Part shown: one piece after another, positions 1-10,640 of the stretch | How the letters are laid out: every line of letters starts with the position of its first letter | How positions within the stretch are numbered: the first letter of the stretch is position 1 | Assembly (NCBI GenBank): GCA_021464415.1 | Contig: CM038465.1 | Coordinates: forward strand, 24,459,839 to 24,523,838 | DNA length: 64,000 nt | From: Lonicera japonica | Taxonomy: Eukaryota > Streptophyta > Magnoliopsida > Dipsacales > Caprifoliaceae | Reading direction: 5' to 3' | The notes under the pieces: model-generated | The model's input: only the letters and a program-made list of their open reading frames with translations | Told to the model about the DNA's origin: nothing | The model's database searches: none | Position numbers and translations under genes: made by a program

Positions 1-460
1 GACTCCCTATGTACCCATGGAGCCGACTCCCTGACCCAGTCGACTCCCTTCATTTTCACTGAGTCGACTCAGCAGCTTTATATACACATCTTCTTCACCA
101 TCTTCACAACCCACGAATTTTCTCCATTTCTACACCTCTCAACCTTCAAAAATTTCAAATTACTTCAGATCTTTACTACATAATTACTCTAAATCATCTA
201 TCCATCATTTATACACCATAAATCTTTCATAATCCATCCTTAATCAACTCAAATCACTACTTTCTCTCTCTACACCAAACCCTCATTTCAAAATTCAAAT
301 CTCCACTTTCAAACTCAAATTTCTACAAATTTCCTCTCAAAATCCATATAAAAATCCATCTAAACCTTATTTCCTCAACCTCACTTCATTTTTACACTTT
401 CAAATTTTCAAACTTTCTTTAAATTTTTCAAAACTCTCAAACCCACCATTTCACACTTCT
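1..460 (+). promoter_or_regulatory. Promoter-like leader of the SIRE-type extra ORF
   Basis: Three copies or near-copies of a GTCGAC-centred palindrome lie at 19-30 (GGAGCCGACTCC), 39-48 and 61-70 (GAGTCGACTC). A TATA-like TATATA at 79-84 follows, then about 375 bases of pyrimidine- and A-rich leader before the ATG at 461. The same palindrome occurs three times in the LTR of this element (2629-2691), also upstream of a TATA box. The reading as an internal promoter is inference from this arrangement. Confidence 0.45.
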
Positions 461-1606
461 ATGGCATCTCACTCTAGAAGGAATACAAGGAGACGTACTA
501 GGGAACCGGAGAATGTTCCTCAACTGGGGCAAGGTGATTTACCTCCTCTCTTCCTCACCCATGAACTTGAAGCCCAGTTTCACAATGACTTTGCAAATCG
601 AGCCATAATTGAAGGTAAACTCTTCGATCAAGTGTTATTTTCTAAAAATGAGTTACGTATTACTCATGTATTTCGTAGACAAGGAATTCTCAATTTCTTA
701 TGCATAAGGGAGGATATTTATCCTAGGTTGGTGAGACTATTTTATGCTAATTTACATCACCCAATCACTCCGGAAGGCGAAGTGGATAGATCCCTTCTTA
801 GAACATTTGTTAAAGGGACTCTAATTACATTTTCAAAAGATGATATTGCTCGTATTTTTGGATTTAATCGGCAAAATACCACTATCGTTACTTTAAATTT
901 TGAAGGTATTTTTTGTTACACCCGACAAAATGCTATTTCTCCTCTTTTATAAAGGCGCTTTAGAAATGTTGGAGGAAATTGGGATGATAGAATCATGGTT
1001 GCTATGCTTACTCTTCATGCTCGTCTCATTTACCACATCTTGACTTATTGCATTTTGCCTAGAACGAGTAGTCATTCCAAAGTGACCAACGTTGATCTTT
1101 TCATTACTTGGGCAATCCATAGTCTTCATAAACTTGATTTTGCTAGCCTAATCTTTGATAAAATTTATGAGATCATGAGCCATGGAAATAGAGGACTCGG
1201 TTATGGTATGGTTTTGACTCGTCTTTTCAAGCACTTTGATATTCCTTTGGACGACGAGACGGATGGGTATGCACTATCGGAACATGACATATATTCGGAA
1301 CGGGTATTCCATCTCATGCACTATCACTTGGAAAATGGTCGGTGGATTCCTAACGATCCAAATGATATTGAGCAATCCGATGACGACGAGGAGGATGACC
1401 AAGAAGAAGACCAAGAGTCACCACATCACTCTCCTCTTCACCAACCAAGAGCCATGAACCGCCATGATCAAATCATGGATGCCATCAACAACCTCAACAT
1501 CAACTTGACCAACACTCGTCAAGAAATACATCATCGGTTCAACCGGATTGAAACGGCGTTTCAACATTACCATCCGGACTACATCTTTCCGGGTTGGCAA
1601 CCATAG
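461..1606 (+). pseudogene. Extra ORF of SIRE-like retrotransposon (putative plant transposon protein domain), one nonsense codon
   Basis: A 382-codon frame runs from the ATG at 461 and is broken only by an in-frame TAA at 950-952; the second half continues in the same frame to the stop at 1604-1606. The order of motifs (a basic N-terminus, RLVRLFYANL, GTLITFSKDDIARIFGF, ILPRTSSHSKVTNVDLF, then an LGYGMVLTRLFKHF block) is that of the plant protein family found in the 3' part of many LTR retrotransposons. An acidic stretch (DDDEEDDQEEDQE) and a helical, coiled-coil-like C-terminus (DAINNLNINLTNTRQEIHHRF) follow. Function in the family is unknown. Its place just upstream of polypurine tracts and an LTR fits the extra or env-like ORF of SIRE-type copia elements, with pol expected left of the window. 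The single stop suggests recent decay. Confidence 0.65.
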
Positions 1607-1972
1607 GATCAACCGCCGCCGCCGCCGCCTCCACAAGAGTAATTCCCGCCTTTTTGATGAAGAAAAAGGGGGAGAAGCAAGCATATGTGTGTTATGTGTG
1701 TGTCATGAGTGAGAATGGTACACACTCCTTTATTTTCTATCGTTTGTTTTTATTATGCTATGTTTGTTTTTGCTTATCAAGAACTATGAAATATGTTTTA
1801 TTTGTTTAAGTTTGACTTATCCTATCTATGCAAGTACATTTCATTTCATTAATCCTTGTATAATTTTTATATATGCACCTATTTAGGGGGAGCATATTAC
1901 TCATATGCTTATAATTTATATCTTTTTATAAACACACAGTAACTCTATTGTCATTATCAAAAAGGGGGAGAT
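1607..1972 (+). other. 3' untranslated region with polypurine tracts of the SIRE-like element
   Basis: Three G-rich purine tracts occur at 1663-1674, 1885-1892 and 1959-1970. The last ends two bases before the LTR start (TGTTGACC at 1973) and is the likely plus-strand primer. Repeated GGGGGAG tracts between the last ORF and the LTR are typical of SIRE-type copia elements. Confidence 0.7.
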
Positions 1973-3428
1973 TGTTGACCTTAAAGTCAATTAATCTTAT
2001 TTTGATAATTACGATAAGCTAATATTGTGTTATTTAACTCGGTTGTTCATTGATAATAGCCACTTTAACCGAAACATATTCCGACCAAGTGTAATCTCAA
2101 ACCAAAGCAATCATATTCTCACACAAGCTCTGCAAAGGCCATTCATTCTCAACAAATCAACTTTAGAGATTCACATGTGCTATACAAAGTCAAGAATGAT
2201 CTCAATATGCTCTACAAGCTATCAAGAACAAGAAAAGAATCAAGAACATAAATCAAGTGAAGATACACACAAGAAATTCAAGCATCACGAAGACCGAAGC
2301 ATTTATATATTGAGTGAGTGCTTAGATTTTATGTAAAAGATATCATTGATCATTTATATAGTTCATGAAATGCTTTAGCCATGTCAAGATTGATCAAAAC
2401 TAGTTTTACCTCTAAAAACGTATTTTACCGAAAACTAGTCATCTCGAAAAATTATCTATAATTTTGTACAAATGATTTTTGGAACCAAAACCATATTAGA
2501 AGTCTTAGAAACATATTTTTAACATTCCCCAAGCATTGAAATTGATTTTGGAACCAAAATGCAAAAGTTGAAAAATTGCACAAAACCTCCACAAACCAGT
2601 GCCATGTAGCCGACTCCATGATTTTGCTGGAGTCGACTCCCTCAAGGAATGCCATGGAGTCGACTCCATGAAGACTCAGGGAGTCGACTCCCTTGAGTAA
2701 AACTAGCCGTTGGAACTTTTTCAAAAGTGCTTTTTTGCCCCATTATTTTATACATCCACCACGAATGGCTACAAACTTTTTCCACCTATATATATGAGTT
2801 CTAAGACTCATTTCCATATACTTGAATGATAATACAATCCTTTATTTCATATATTCACATTATTCAAGTTTGAAAGCTAAGTTATTGATCAATCTTTTCT
2901 TTCATTGAGCTTATATTCATTGATCAATTTTGATATCTCTTAGTGTGAGCTTCAATTATAATTTGATATACACGAGAGCTATTGTACATTGGTGTTTGTC
3001 ACCAAAAACTTGTTCAAATCATTTTTGTGAGAAGTGTATCTCATAGAATTAGCAAGAGGGAATTCTTGTGAAAGTATTGAAGGTGTTTTCAATACTTATA
3101 AGAGTGTGTGAGAAGAATACACTTGTAGTGGTTTGGTCTTCACCCGGAAGGAGATCGGTTATAGTGGAACTTCTCAGGGAACTAACCGAGCGCGGACTAG
3201 GGGCAACAAACCGAACCGTGTGGACAAAAATTCTTCGACTTTGATAGGTTCTATCTTTCTATCTTTTGCTTTATTTTATTGTACTATTTGCTCATTGTGC
3301 TTGAAATTACCTTGTTATTGATTGCTATATATATATAGACACAATATTTTTAAGTTGATCTTAAAAATACAATTAAGTTTCAAAAACCCTATTCACCCCC
3401 CCCCCTCTAGGGTATTTTCCGACCTACA
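1973..3428 (+). mobile_element. 3' LTR of a SIRE-like Ty1/copia retrotransposon
   Basis: The LTR begins TGTTGACC directly after the polypurine tract and ends CCGACCTACA (1456 bp, TG...CA). Inside are three GGAGTCGACTCC palindromes (2629-2691), a TATATATA box at 2787-2794, a segment near 3145-3230 that resembles the R-U5 part of SIRE/Maximus LTRs (GGAGATCGGTTATAGTGGAA), and a C-run followed by CTCTAGGG near the end. The next base begins a 16-bp remnant of another element's LTR, so this copy is inserted in that LTR. The 5' LTR and the other target-site copy lie outside the window. Confidence 0.75.
2606..2691 (+). promoter_or_regulatory. GGAGTCGACTCC palindrome cluster in the SIRE-like LTR
   Basis: Perfect 12-bp palindromes GGAGTCGACTCC lie at 2629-2640, 2656-2667 and 2680-2691, spaced 27 and 24 bp, with a degenerate copy (TAGCCGACTCC) near 2607. 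They end about 95 bp before the TATA box at 2787. Each centre is a CpG. Confidence 0.6.
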
Positions 3429-3444
3429 AATATTTACCCCATCA

Positions 3445-4340
3445 ATTGCCCCCTATCATTTATTTTTATGCTGAAAGCTGAATGTGAAGGATAAATGTTT
3501 TTGTCGGTCAAGTGGTCTGGGTCAAAGCTAAGGTGTGAGAGCGGGTACTTGTCAACGAAGATAATCATGGAGAGAGCTCGAGTAATAGACGTGTAAGGTT
3601 TCGTTAACCTTTGACCATATGTTTGTGGAGCTCAGAACATTAACATGTAAAGCTAGCTAGACTTTGATCATTAGTCTTTAGAGTTTCAGAACATCATTAT
3701 GTAAGGCTGGCTAGACGTTGATCTCGAGTCTTAGTTCAAGGACGTTAGATCTCGGATGCTAGTCATTGAGCTCAAAACATCAATGTGTAGAGCTTTAAAA
3801 GCTTCAGAACATCATTGTGTAAGGCTGGCTAGACGTTGATCTCGAGTCGTAATCCAAGGATGCTAGATCTCGGATGCTAGTCGTTGAGCTCGAAACATCA
3901 ATGTGTAGAACTCGTTAGACATTTGATACAAGTCGTAGAGCTTGGAACATTAATATGTAAAGCTGACCAGACTTTGATCATAAATAATTTGAATCTACTC
4001 GGGCCTTTTCCAACACATATATATATTTTTTTCTTTTTTCTTTTCTTTTCTCTTTTCTCTTTTCTTTTTTTCTTTTCTTTCCTTTTTTTTTGTTTGCCCC
4101 TTTTCAGCGAATCTTTTTTTTTTTTTTACAACTTTTCCGAATTTCCCGAACTCGGAATCTGTGCTCTTTCTTCATCTTCCTCTCACTCTTCATTCTCTCT
4201 TCATCTTCCTCTTTTTCTTCATCTTCCTCTCACTCTTCATCTTCCTCTCATTCTTCATCTTCCTCGAGACCCAATTCATTTCTTCCATCACCATCAATTT
4301 CTTTGTAATACAGTTTCTCTTACAAAAATAAACCAAGATA
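3445..4340 (+). promoter_or_regulatory. Region upstream of the LBD-like ORF: diverged repeats, then pyrimidine tract
   Basis: From about 3530 to 3990 are diverged repeats built on segments such as GAGCTCGAAACATCAATGTG and GTAAGGCTGGCTAGACGTTG, about 45-60 bp apart. The same block is present in copy B (27560-27905). A C/T-rich tract follows at 4027-4130 and a minisatellite of TCTTCATCTTCCTCTCAC-like units at 4165-4265. This may be the promoter and 5' leader of the ORF at 4341; no clear TATA box was identified. Confidence 0.4.
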
Positions 4341-5156
4341 ATGTCGAACACTCACCGTTTTGCAGGTCCTCCATGTGTGGCTTGCGCTTATAGCCACAAG
4401 AGATGTCCTCTATCTTGTGAATATGCCAAAATTTTTCGAAACGTGATTAATCGTCAGGATTATCACACAATCTTCACTGTCTTTGGGGTGAGGAACTTTG
4501 CATCATTTTTGCAAGATGTCCCCGAAGATCGGCGCCTTGAGACTCTCAATTCATATCTTCTTGAAGCCACGGAGAGAATTGAGAATCCCATTAGAGGTTG
4601 TACTACTCTCCTTGCTTCTCTTGAACAGAAGATGGAAGAGTTACAGGCACGGGTGACGGCTTTGGAGGCTCGATTAGAAAGGGGGTCTTCCTGTGTTAAC
4701 CCGTTATGCTCCTTTGCTCCTCTTGGAGGTTCCTCGAGGTTCCCTTTGTTGGCAGAAAATAGCATCCCTACTGTTATTTCGACTGCCATGAATCTTCCAG
4801 AACCTGCTCCCGGAAGCTTTTTAAGGCTCCTTATGTCGGCAGAAGAGATTGCACCTGAGATCCCTCCGCCTACCGTGAATCTTATAGAAAACGAGGCTTT
4901 TCTGACTGAAGTGGATCTGCCGTCATTTTCGAATCCGTCCTATGACCAGGCTACCTTAGACTCCGTTTACCAGGCTGCCTCGGACGATTTTTTATCGCAA
5001 TCATCGCTAGATGGTTTTGTTGCGGACTTTGCCGAAACAACGGGCCCTGACTGGACAGCTCATGATTTTTCTGATTATTCTTCTTCTGATTTAAGTACTA
5101 TTTTGAATTTTGGTGCTGATGATCTTCAGTTTCTTCAGCCTTTTTTGAGTGACTAG
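4341..5156 (+). CDS. LOB-domain (LBD/AS2-like) transcription-factor-like protein
   Basis: An intact 271-codon ORF. Residues 12-26 form the LOB zinc-finger-like motif CX2CX6CX3C (C12, C15, C22, C26). The GAS-block equivalent is FGVRNF at 48-53 (usual form FGASNV), followed by the family's ERIENPIRGC segment at 78-87 and a heptad-rich leucine/coiled-coil stretch to about 113. The rest is acidic and Ser/Pro-rich, ending in DDLQFLQPFLSD, and might act in activation. LBD proteins are plant-specific nuclear DNA-binding regulators. This one is divergent and lies antisense inside an LTR element. The ATG at 4341 gives the usual short N-terminus before the first Cys. An intact frame amid decayed DNA hints at selection or youth. 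It could be a captured host gene or a true accessory ORF of the element family. Confidence 0.75.
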   Translation: MSNTHRFAGPPCVACAYSHKRCPLSCEYAKIFRNVINRQDYHTIFTVFGVRNFASFLQDVPEDRRLETLNSYLLEATERIENPIRGCTTLLASLEQKMEELQARVTALEARLERGSSCVNPLCSFAPLGGSSRFPLLAENSIPTVISTAMNLPEPAPGSFLRLLMSAEEIAPEIPPPTVNLIENEAFLTEVDLPSFSNPSYDQATLDSVYQAASDDFLSQSSLDGFVADFAETTGPDWTAHDFSDYSSSDLSTILNFGADDLQFLQPFLSD

Positions 5157-5789
5157 ATAATGTATATCTTTAGTGAGGGCTTTCTATAAACGTTATGGAG
5201 ATGCTCCACTCGCGATTTGTTTAAAGCATGGCCTTATATGTTGATAGCAATTTTTCGAAATCCTTGGTTTCTTAAAAGGAAAATTTGTTCTTTTTGCTAA
5301 GTTTTGAGTAGAGTCTTGCTCCCTTCTAACTTATGCAAATTCTGACAATTTTCTCATTTATTACCAGGGTTTCTTAAAATCTTGGTCTCTGACCAGTGGT
5401 GCAGCAGTAGATGATCATTCTCTTTGGGTTGAGGTGGTCCTGCTGTTGTCTGATAGACTTCAAAATTGCATTCAGCTTTTTGGAAGTTTGATATCCGCTG
5501 AAAATTTCTTTCTTGTGATTTGTCGGATGAACTTGATAAAAATTACATTCAATTGCAATTTTTTTCTTGGAAGCTCATCAATGTTTCCTACAATAAATAT
5601 TATTGATCTTAAGAAAATGAGACAACTTTAAATATATTAAAACAAAGAGAAAAAATCATATATAAGTTAATAAAAAATAACTTATCTCTTCTTTTGGGTT
5701 TTATCCACTTGATTACCGGATTTTTGAATGATTATGCGCCCGTAAATATTGAGCTAGCATAAGCCTGCCGGATTTTTGCATTTTTTGTC
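5157..5789. other. Internal region of copy A downstream of the LBD-like ORF
   Basis: No gene is supported here. The sequence is homologous to 27953-28930 of copy B, including the segments GTTTAAAGCATGG and TTCTTAAAAGGAAAATTTG. On the retrotransposon strand it is internal sequence between the primer site and the polypurine tract. Confidence 0.5.
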
Positions 5790-6190
5790 GCAGCAACTTT
5801 GTATCCCCGTTTTGGACCCCGAGATGGCCAAATTTGAAAAATGATTGAACTGGAAAGTTGTAGATCTTGAAATTTTCTTCAAAATGGACTATAGAATCAT
5901 ATGATTTGGAGTTTTGAGCACAACGTTATGCACCTAATAATATTGAGTCACCGTAGGCCCGCGGGATTTCGTTCCATAAAGTTTGTATCGAAGTTTTGAA
6001 CCCCGAGAGGGACGAATTTGAAAAAATCTTTAACTAAAAAGTTGTAGCTCTTGAAAGTTTCTCTAAAATGGACTCCAGAATCGCATGATTTGGAGTTCCG
6101 AGAAAGAAGTTATGCCCCCAAAAATATTGAGCTACGTAGACCCGCGGGATTTCGAGTTTTTCACCGAAAATTCACTTGTAATTTCTAAAG
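5790..6190. repeat. Diverged tandem repeats of about 150 bp in the element leader
   Basis: Three diverged units each contain a block like AAGTTGTAGCTCTTGAAA followed by a ...TGGACT...AGAATC...ATGATTTGGAGTT block. The same array is in copy B (28930-29290). A similar motif is common in plant gypsy-type LTRs and leaders and also appears in the solo LTR near 44450. Confidence 0.6.
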
Positions 6191-6212
6191 AACGAGAGCT
6201 TTAGAGAGCTTA

Positions 6213-6235
6213 TCGTTCCCACAGACGGCGCTAAC
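6213..6235 (-). other. Primer-binding site of copy A
   Basis: The minus strand directly after the LTR end reads GTTAGCGCCGTCTGTGGGAA, close to the TTGGCGCCGTCTGTGGGAA leader start common in plant Ty3/gypsy elements. This fixes the element's orientation as minus. Confidence 0.65.
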
Positions 6236-7116
6236 TGATGGTGTCAAAATCTAGAAATATATAATTAACCAATCAATAAGCGAATATCGGTGAATAAAAA
6301 ATAAATGCGGCGCAATGATGAACACATGACTTTTTTTTTAAGGTAGGTTCCCCCGGTAGCGCTTATGCTATTCCAGTGGTACGTCCTCCTTTTGTGTGTG
6401 CGTGTTTTGTATTAGCTCAAAGGCGATCAATTTGGAAGATAATACAAGCTACCAACTTCTCTCTCTATAATTTCCTTAATTCTATTTATAAGTATAGAAT
6501 TAGGATTACAAATATTTCAACAGAATAAATAATAAATTGTGTAGGAGAGAGAGTGTATAAAGGTTTTTGGTATTTTTTGGAGTATGAAAATAGAGAGTAT
6601 AAGACCCTTCTATTTTTTGGGGTATGAAAATAAAGAGTATATGACCCTTCTATTTTTTAACAAAATATATAGGAGAGAAAGTATATATTTTTGGTGAGGA
6701 GAATTGTGTGTTTTTGTTGTGTGTTAAATGAATGAATGGTGGGAGGTATTTATAGGTAAATGGAGAATGGCAAAAATGTAAATTTTTTGTGAAGGATAAT
6801 TATTTTAAAGGAAATTGGATAATTATTTAAAGGAAAGTGTGGAATATAATGGAGTGGGATAATTATTTAAAGGAAATTAAATAATTATCTAAAGGAAAGT
6901 GTGGAATATAATGGAGTGGGATAATTATTTAAAGGAAATTAAATAATTATCTAAAGGAAAGTGTGGAATATAATGGAGTGGGATAATTATTTAAAGGAAA
7001 TTAAATAATTATCTAAAGGAATAAAAAATAAAGTGGAGAATATTATTTTTGTAGGCCAATGGTAAAATTATTTTTTATTTTTGTAGGCCAATGGTAAATT
7101 AATATTTACCCCATCA
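6236..7116 (-). mobile_element. 5' LTR of copy A
   Basis: 881 bp with ends TGATGG/CCATCA. On the minus strand it has a CTATAAATACC TATA box (about 6745-6757), then two or three copies of a 42-bp unit (GAGTATGAAAATAGAGAGTA) at about 6575-6660. It matches LTRs at 26702-27387 and 29378-30201 and the inverted fragment at 12418-12953. Confidence 0.75.
6829..7022. repeat. 62-bp tandem repeat inside LTR of copy A
   Basis: Three units of 62 bp begin GGAATATAATGGAGTGGG at 6841, 6903 and 6965. They are nearly identical and absent from the LTRs of copy B, so the expansion is specific to this copy and probably recent. Confidence 0.8.
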
Positions 7117-8865
7117 ATTTTTATATTTACAAAATTGACATTTTCAACTTTGTTAGTTGTGTACCGGATAGAAAGTGGAATATATATAAGGCTAACTCAT
7201 CTTTATTGCAATATATTTAATAAATAAGCATCAAATTGATCTATATATATATATATATATTTTAATATCATATAATTAGTTATTAAAATTTCAAAAGATT
7301 TTATTGTTATAGTAATTTTAACAAAAAATAAATATGCAATGATGACCTTTGAAACTTTAAGGTTCACATTTTTTTTATACGTTCCTAATTAAAAACATTT
7401 TTTTTTCAAATGCAATTATTTCGGCAGAAAAGAGTCAATGAAATCACTAAGACAAAAGAAATAAAATGTAGGTATATGTATTGCCAGGGCTAATTAATAA
7501 CGATGAGCAAACATTTTGTAACAATAATGTCAAATAGAGTAGTAAACATTTTTTTTTCTTAGTAACACATTTATACAAATAATGATTGATAATCACATAC
7601 ATCACTCAAGTTACACACAACCGTGAAAGTTGTTTAAATATTTTTTGGTCTCGATCTACGCAGCCTTAGCCATCACCTTTTTCCTTTCATATTTCCTCTT
7701 TCATGAAATTGTCACCTATATATATATATATATATATATCATATTACGTCTTTCATTAAATAAATGCATGCCAACTAATGATCTCTTCTTTAAAGTTAAT
7801 CTCAACATATCTCCATCACTTTACAATATTTGCCTTCTAAATTTAACAAAAAAAAACCTTTCAAATTCTATCTTCACAAGTTTCCAAGTACACCATTTGC
7901 GCTCTACTTTTTCCACTTTACTCATGCGTCTTCCTATCTTATTAGTTGGCATACATGCATTTTATAATAAAAGAGCTAATGTAAGAAATGAAAAGGGAAA
8001 GGCATTTTATATCACTATCTCTCTCCATCACTTTAGAATATTTGAATTCTAAATTTAACTAAACACCTTTCAAATATTATCTTCACAAAATTACCGCGTA
8101 CACAATTTTCAATCTACTTTTTTTCACTTTACTCGCGTCTTCCTATCTTATCAGTAATACTACCCAAACTACAGTTACTTTATAATTTTGTATAGCATAT
8201 ATATTTCTGACCGGAAAAAAGTATTAGTTATTCATAAAAAAAAAATTTATGAAATAAGTGAGAGAAAGTAACACATTAATTGAAAACCGTATTGTGTCAA
8301 GATGCGCACCAACTTTCACGTGATGGCTAAGAATTTCTTTAGCCCTAAATGGTTCTTCTTTCATCACAAGTGAAAAAGAAAAGCAGCTTAAATATCTATG
8401 TTTTTATTGTTTGAATAGTAATGCATGTATTTTTGGTAACACTTAATTTGGTTTCTTTTTTGAGTAAATTAGGATAAGTGGGCATTAATTGACATCTTGG
8501 AGAGTAGCTTGGCTGGAAATCGAGCTATTCATGATGGTGGCGATAGTGAAAGGCAGATACATGGTTCATGTGAATGGTGGAATATGTAAAAAGAATAAGC
8601 TAAAAATATTCAAGTTTTCTCACAAAAAATTCAACACTAACAAAATTAAAAAATTAAACATAATAATATCTAAAGTTAGTGGTATTTGAAATTGACAATA
8701 ACACTTAAAAAAAAAAAGGCGATTGACAGTTAGAAAAAATATAAAGAAAGATAATAAGAGAGGGAGAGGGGGGGGGGGGGGGGTAGAAGAGGTTAGCTGA
8801 AGGATTCAAGAACTCACGACCTCTCAACAAAATTATTATAACAAGCCCTTATGTTAATCATTACA
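7117..8865. other. AT-rich DNA without a supported gene; contains a segment with an inverted copy
   Basis: Several frames are open here by chance, but none resembles a known protein. The stretch 7275-7515 matches the reverse complement of 63248-63510 (shared blocks include GACAAAAGAAAT and ATGTAGGTATATGTATT). There are (TA)n tracts near 7241-7260 and 7719-7738, and a 16-base G run at 8768-8783. Confidence 0.5.
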
Positions 8866-8993
8866 TATCCTAACCCTCGGCCAAGTGGGTAGTTACAAAT
8901 GCTGAGACTTGAACCAGGGAACTCCTAGCCACTATTCAAGGTGCAAATACTTGCAGTGTGATAATTTACCATCAGGCCAAACTGTTGTATTAA
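8866..8993 (-). mobile_element. tRNA-derived SINE-like element
   Basis: On the minus strand a box-A-like TTTGGCCTGATGGTAAAT is followed about 55 bases on by a box-B-like CTGGTTCAAGTCTCAGC. This is the internal RNA polymerase III promoter layout of plant Au-type SINEs. Confidence 0.6.
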
Positions 8994-9960
8994 AATATTT
9001 TATTATGCATCTTTCGTGAAAAATGTTATTATATAATAGATTTTTTTTTCATTTTTTTTTAAATATTAAAGGAAAAGGAGAAAGAAATATATATATATAT
9101 ATACATTTAAACATATAAGGATATATTGCTTGGGACCACAAACATGGCAAATAAAATTGATAAAGGACCTCCTCCTTTTATGGAAAATTCGGTGCCCCAC
9201 ATATATACTTTAATGAATTTGGATAAAATAAAATAAAAAAGAAGAAGAAGAAGAAGAAGAAGAAGAAGAAGAAGAAGAAGAAGATGAAGAAGAAGAAGAT
9301 GACAACGGCTGAATTGGCCAAACACCTCTCTGTATAAATCCACTTTTTCTCTTCAATTTGTCATCGACCTTTTTTTTTCTCTCCATTCTCCATCATATCC
9401 TGCTCTTTCTTCCCTTTCTTTAACAAAGAAACCAATATTTATAGATAACAATGCTCTTTCTTTCCTTTTATTAACAAACTTAAATTATTATAAAGAGAAA
9501 AAAAAATGTTGTATCTGTAATTTGTGAGATTCGAATTTCTAGGTTATATTACTTTTTAAATAAATTTCAAGATGCGGCTAAGCGAAATAAAATCTTACAA
9601 TAATTTATTTTGGGGAATGACCGCAAAGAGTGAAGTAGAGAAATTAATCCATAGGGTTGGCATAGTGGTTTGTCTACTATTGAGTCTTTGGAGGGAGCGA
9701 TATTTTTAACCTGAGATTCCCTTTCGATCCTTCCCAGGTGTAAATTCTTTTGGGCCAACAATAGGTCCAGATCTACTAATAAAAATTAATTTTACATTCA
9801 ATATGACGTAAGAAAACTTCATTGAAAAAAAAAAGTCGAAAGAGACTGCATGAATTTGTGAACAAACAAAATCCATCTATTTGCGAAGACAGTAAAAAGA
9901 CGAGACCACCTCATTGATGCTCTATGTGACGTATTGTAGAGATATTATTAGGAGTCCTCT
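8994..9960. repeat. Inverted duplicate of 56981-57860
   Basis: Shared blocks include ATATTGCTTGGGACCACAAACATGG (read in parts), GGCTGAATTGGCCAAACAC and the SINE at 9646-9776, all reverse-complemented in the partner. A (GAA)n microsatellite of about 60 bases (9239-9300) is present in this copy only, as its partner has just a short purine stretch. The open frames across it are products of the microsatellite. Confidence 0.7.
9646..9776 (+). mobile_element. tRNA-derived SINE-like element
   Basis: Box A TTGGCATAGTGGTTTGTC is followed about 50 bases on by a box-B-like CCCTTTCGATCCTTCCC, then a 3' body containing TGGGCCAACAATAGG. The inverted copy at 57118-57265 has a better box B (ATTCGAACC). Confidence 0.55.
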
Positions 9961-10225
9961 CCTCCTTTTAAGGATGGCAACGGGTTCAGGTTTATAATTT
10001 TCATCTCTGCCCCCACTACCCAAAACTTTCTCTATCTCCGCATCTATTCCGGATTCACGGTATCGGGTATGTAATTACCATCCCCGTTGGGTAAAGGTCT
10101 CCATGGGGATTACTCGACAAATTTTTTTTAAAAAAATATAATATATATACATAGATAGATAGATGAAATTATATATTACACAATTAACAATGAACTAATT
10201 TTGTATACATATATATACACACTAT
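9961..10225. other. Transposon-like remnant around GGATGGCAACGGG, then AT-rich DNA
   Basis: The stretch 9981-10125 (GGATGGCAACGGGTTCAGG ... CCATCCCCGTTGGGTAAAGG) looks like a short hAT-type non-autonomous element, but no complete terminal repeats or target duplication were found. Confidence 0.25.
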
Positions 10226-10640
10226 AAACCATATTTTGGGCAACAAGCAATTTTGAGAAAAAGGCAACCTTTTGTCCAAAATATAACCAACCATGTCAGT
10301 ATCATCACGGGAAGGAGAGAGAAAAGAGAACTCAAAATCCTAGAGTATTTATAACAGCATAAATTAGTCAGTAAATTTATTCTACACGCGTAAGTATGTA
10401 GTAATGTCTATTAGTAAGTTAAAAACACTATTTTATAAAATATATGTACGGTAGATATAAAATTTACTAAATTTGTTACCATATGCATTTCTAATATGCA
10501 TATGAAGTTAAACGCAAATCAGAAATGGGTAAGGGTCACAATAATTTGTGGCTCTGGTTTATGCTTATGGGGTGGAGGCTTGATTGGATTTACAAATGAG
10601 TGACACCTTACCACGCACAAGTATTATACGTACTAGCTAT
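10226..10640 (+). repeat. Dispersed repeat, inverted copy at 31790-32195
   Basis: It begins CCATATTTTGGGCAACAAG and contains CAGTATCATCACGGGAAGGA and GTTTATGCTTATGGGGTGG. All of these appear in reverse complement at 31790-32195. A further partial copy is split between 13481-13513 and 15644-15732. Its nature is unknown; no coding content was seen. Confidence 0.65.

Larger units (their letters stand above)
3429..7116 (-). mobile_element. Non-autonomous LTR retrotransposon carrying an antisense LBD-like gene (copy A)
   Basis: On the minus strand the element reads LTR (7116 to 6236), primer-binding site, about 2.8 kb of internal DNA, a polypurine tract (GATAGGGGGCAAT, complement of 3445-3457) and the first 16 bp of the second LTR (3444 to 3429). 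The SIRE-like element interrupts that second LTR. LTR ends are TGATGG...CCATCA. No gag, protease, RT or integrase is visible, so it is a LARD/TRIM-like non-autonomous element. A TGGCGCC-type primer site points to Ty3/gypsy machinery. The internal part carries an intact LBD-like ORF on the opposite strand. A homologous copy lies at 26702-30201. Confidence 0.7.

Noticed and set aside
7630..8052. 140-codon plus-strand frame
   Set aside because: AT-rich and low-complexity with a (TA)n-encoded Tyr-Ile run; part of a dispersed repeat.
8805..8990. A functional tRNA gene
   Set aside because: Box A- and B-like words are present, but the sequence does not fold as a cloverleaf by eye and has a SINE-type body.
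9107..9343. Minus-strand frame with a long Leu run
   Set aside because: A by-product of the (GAA)n microsatellite.
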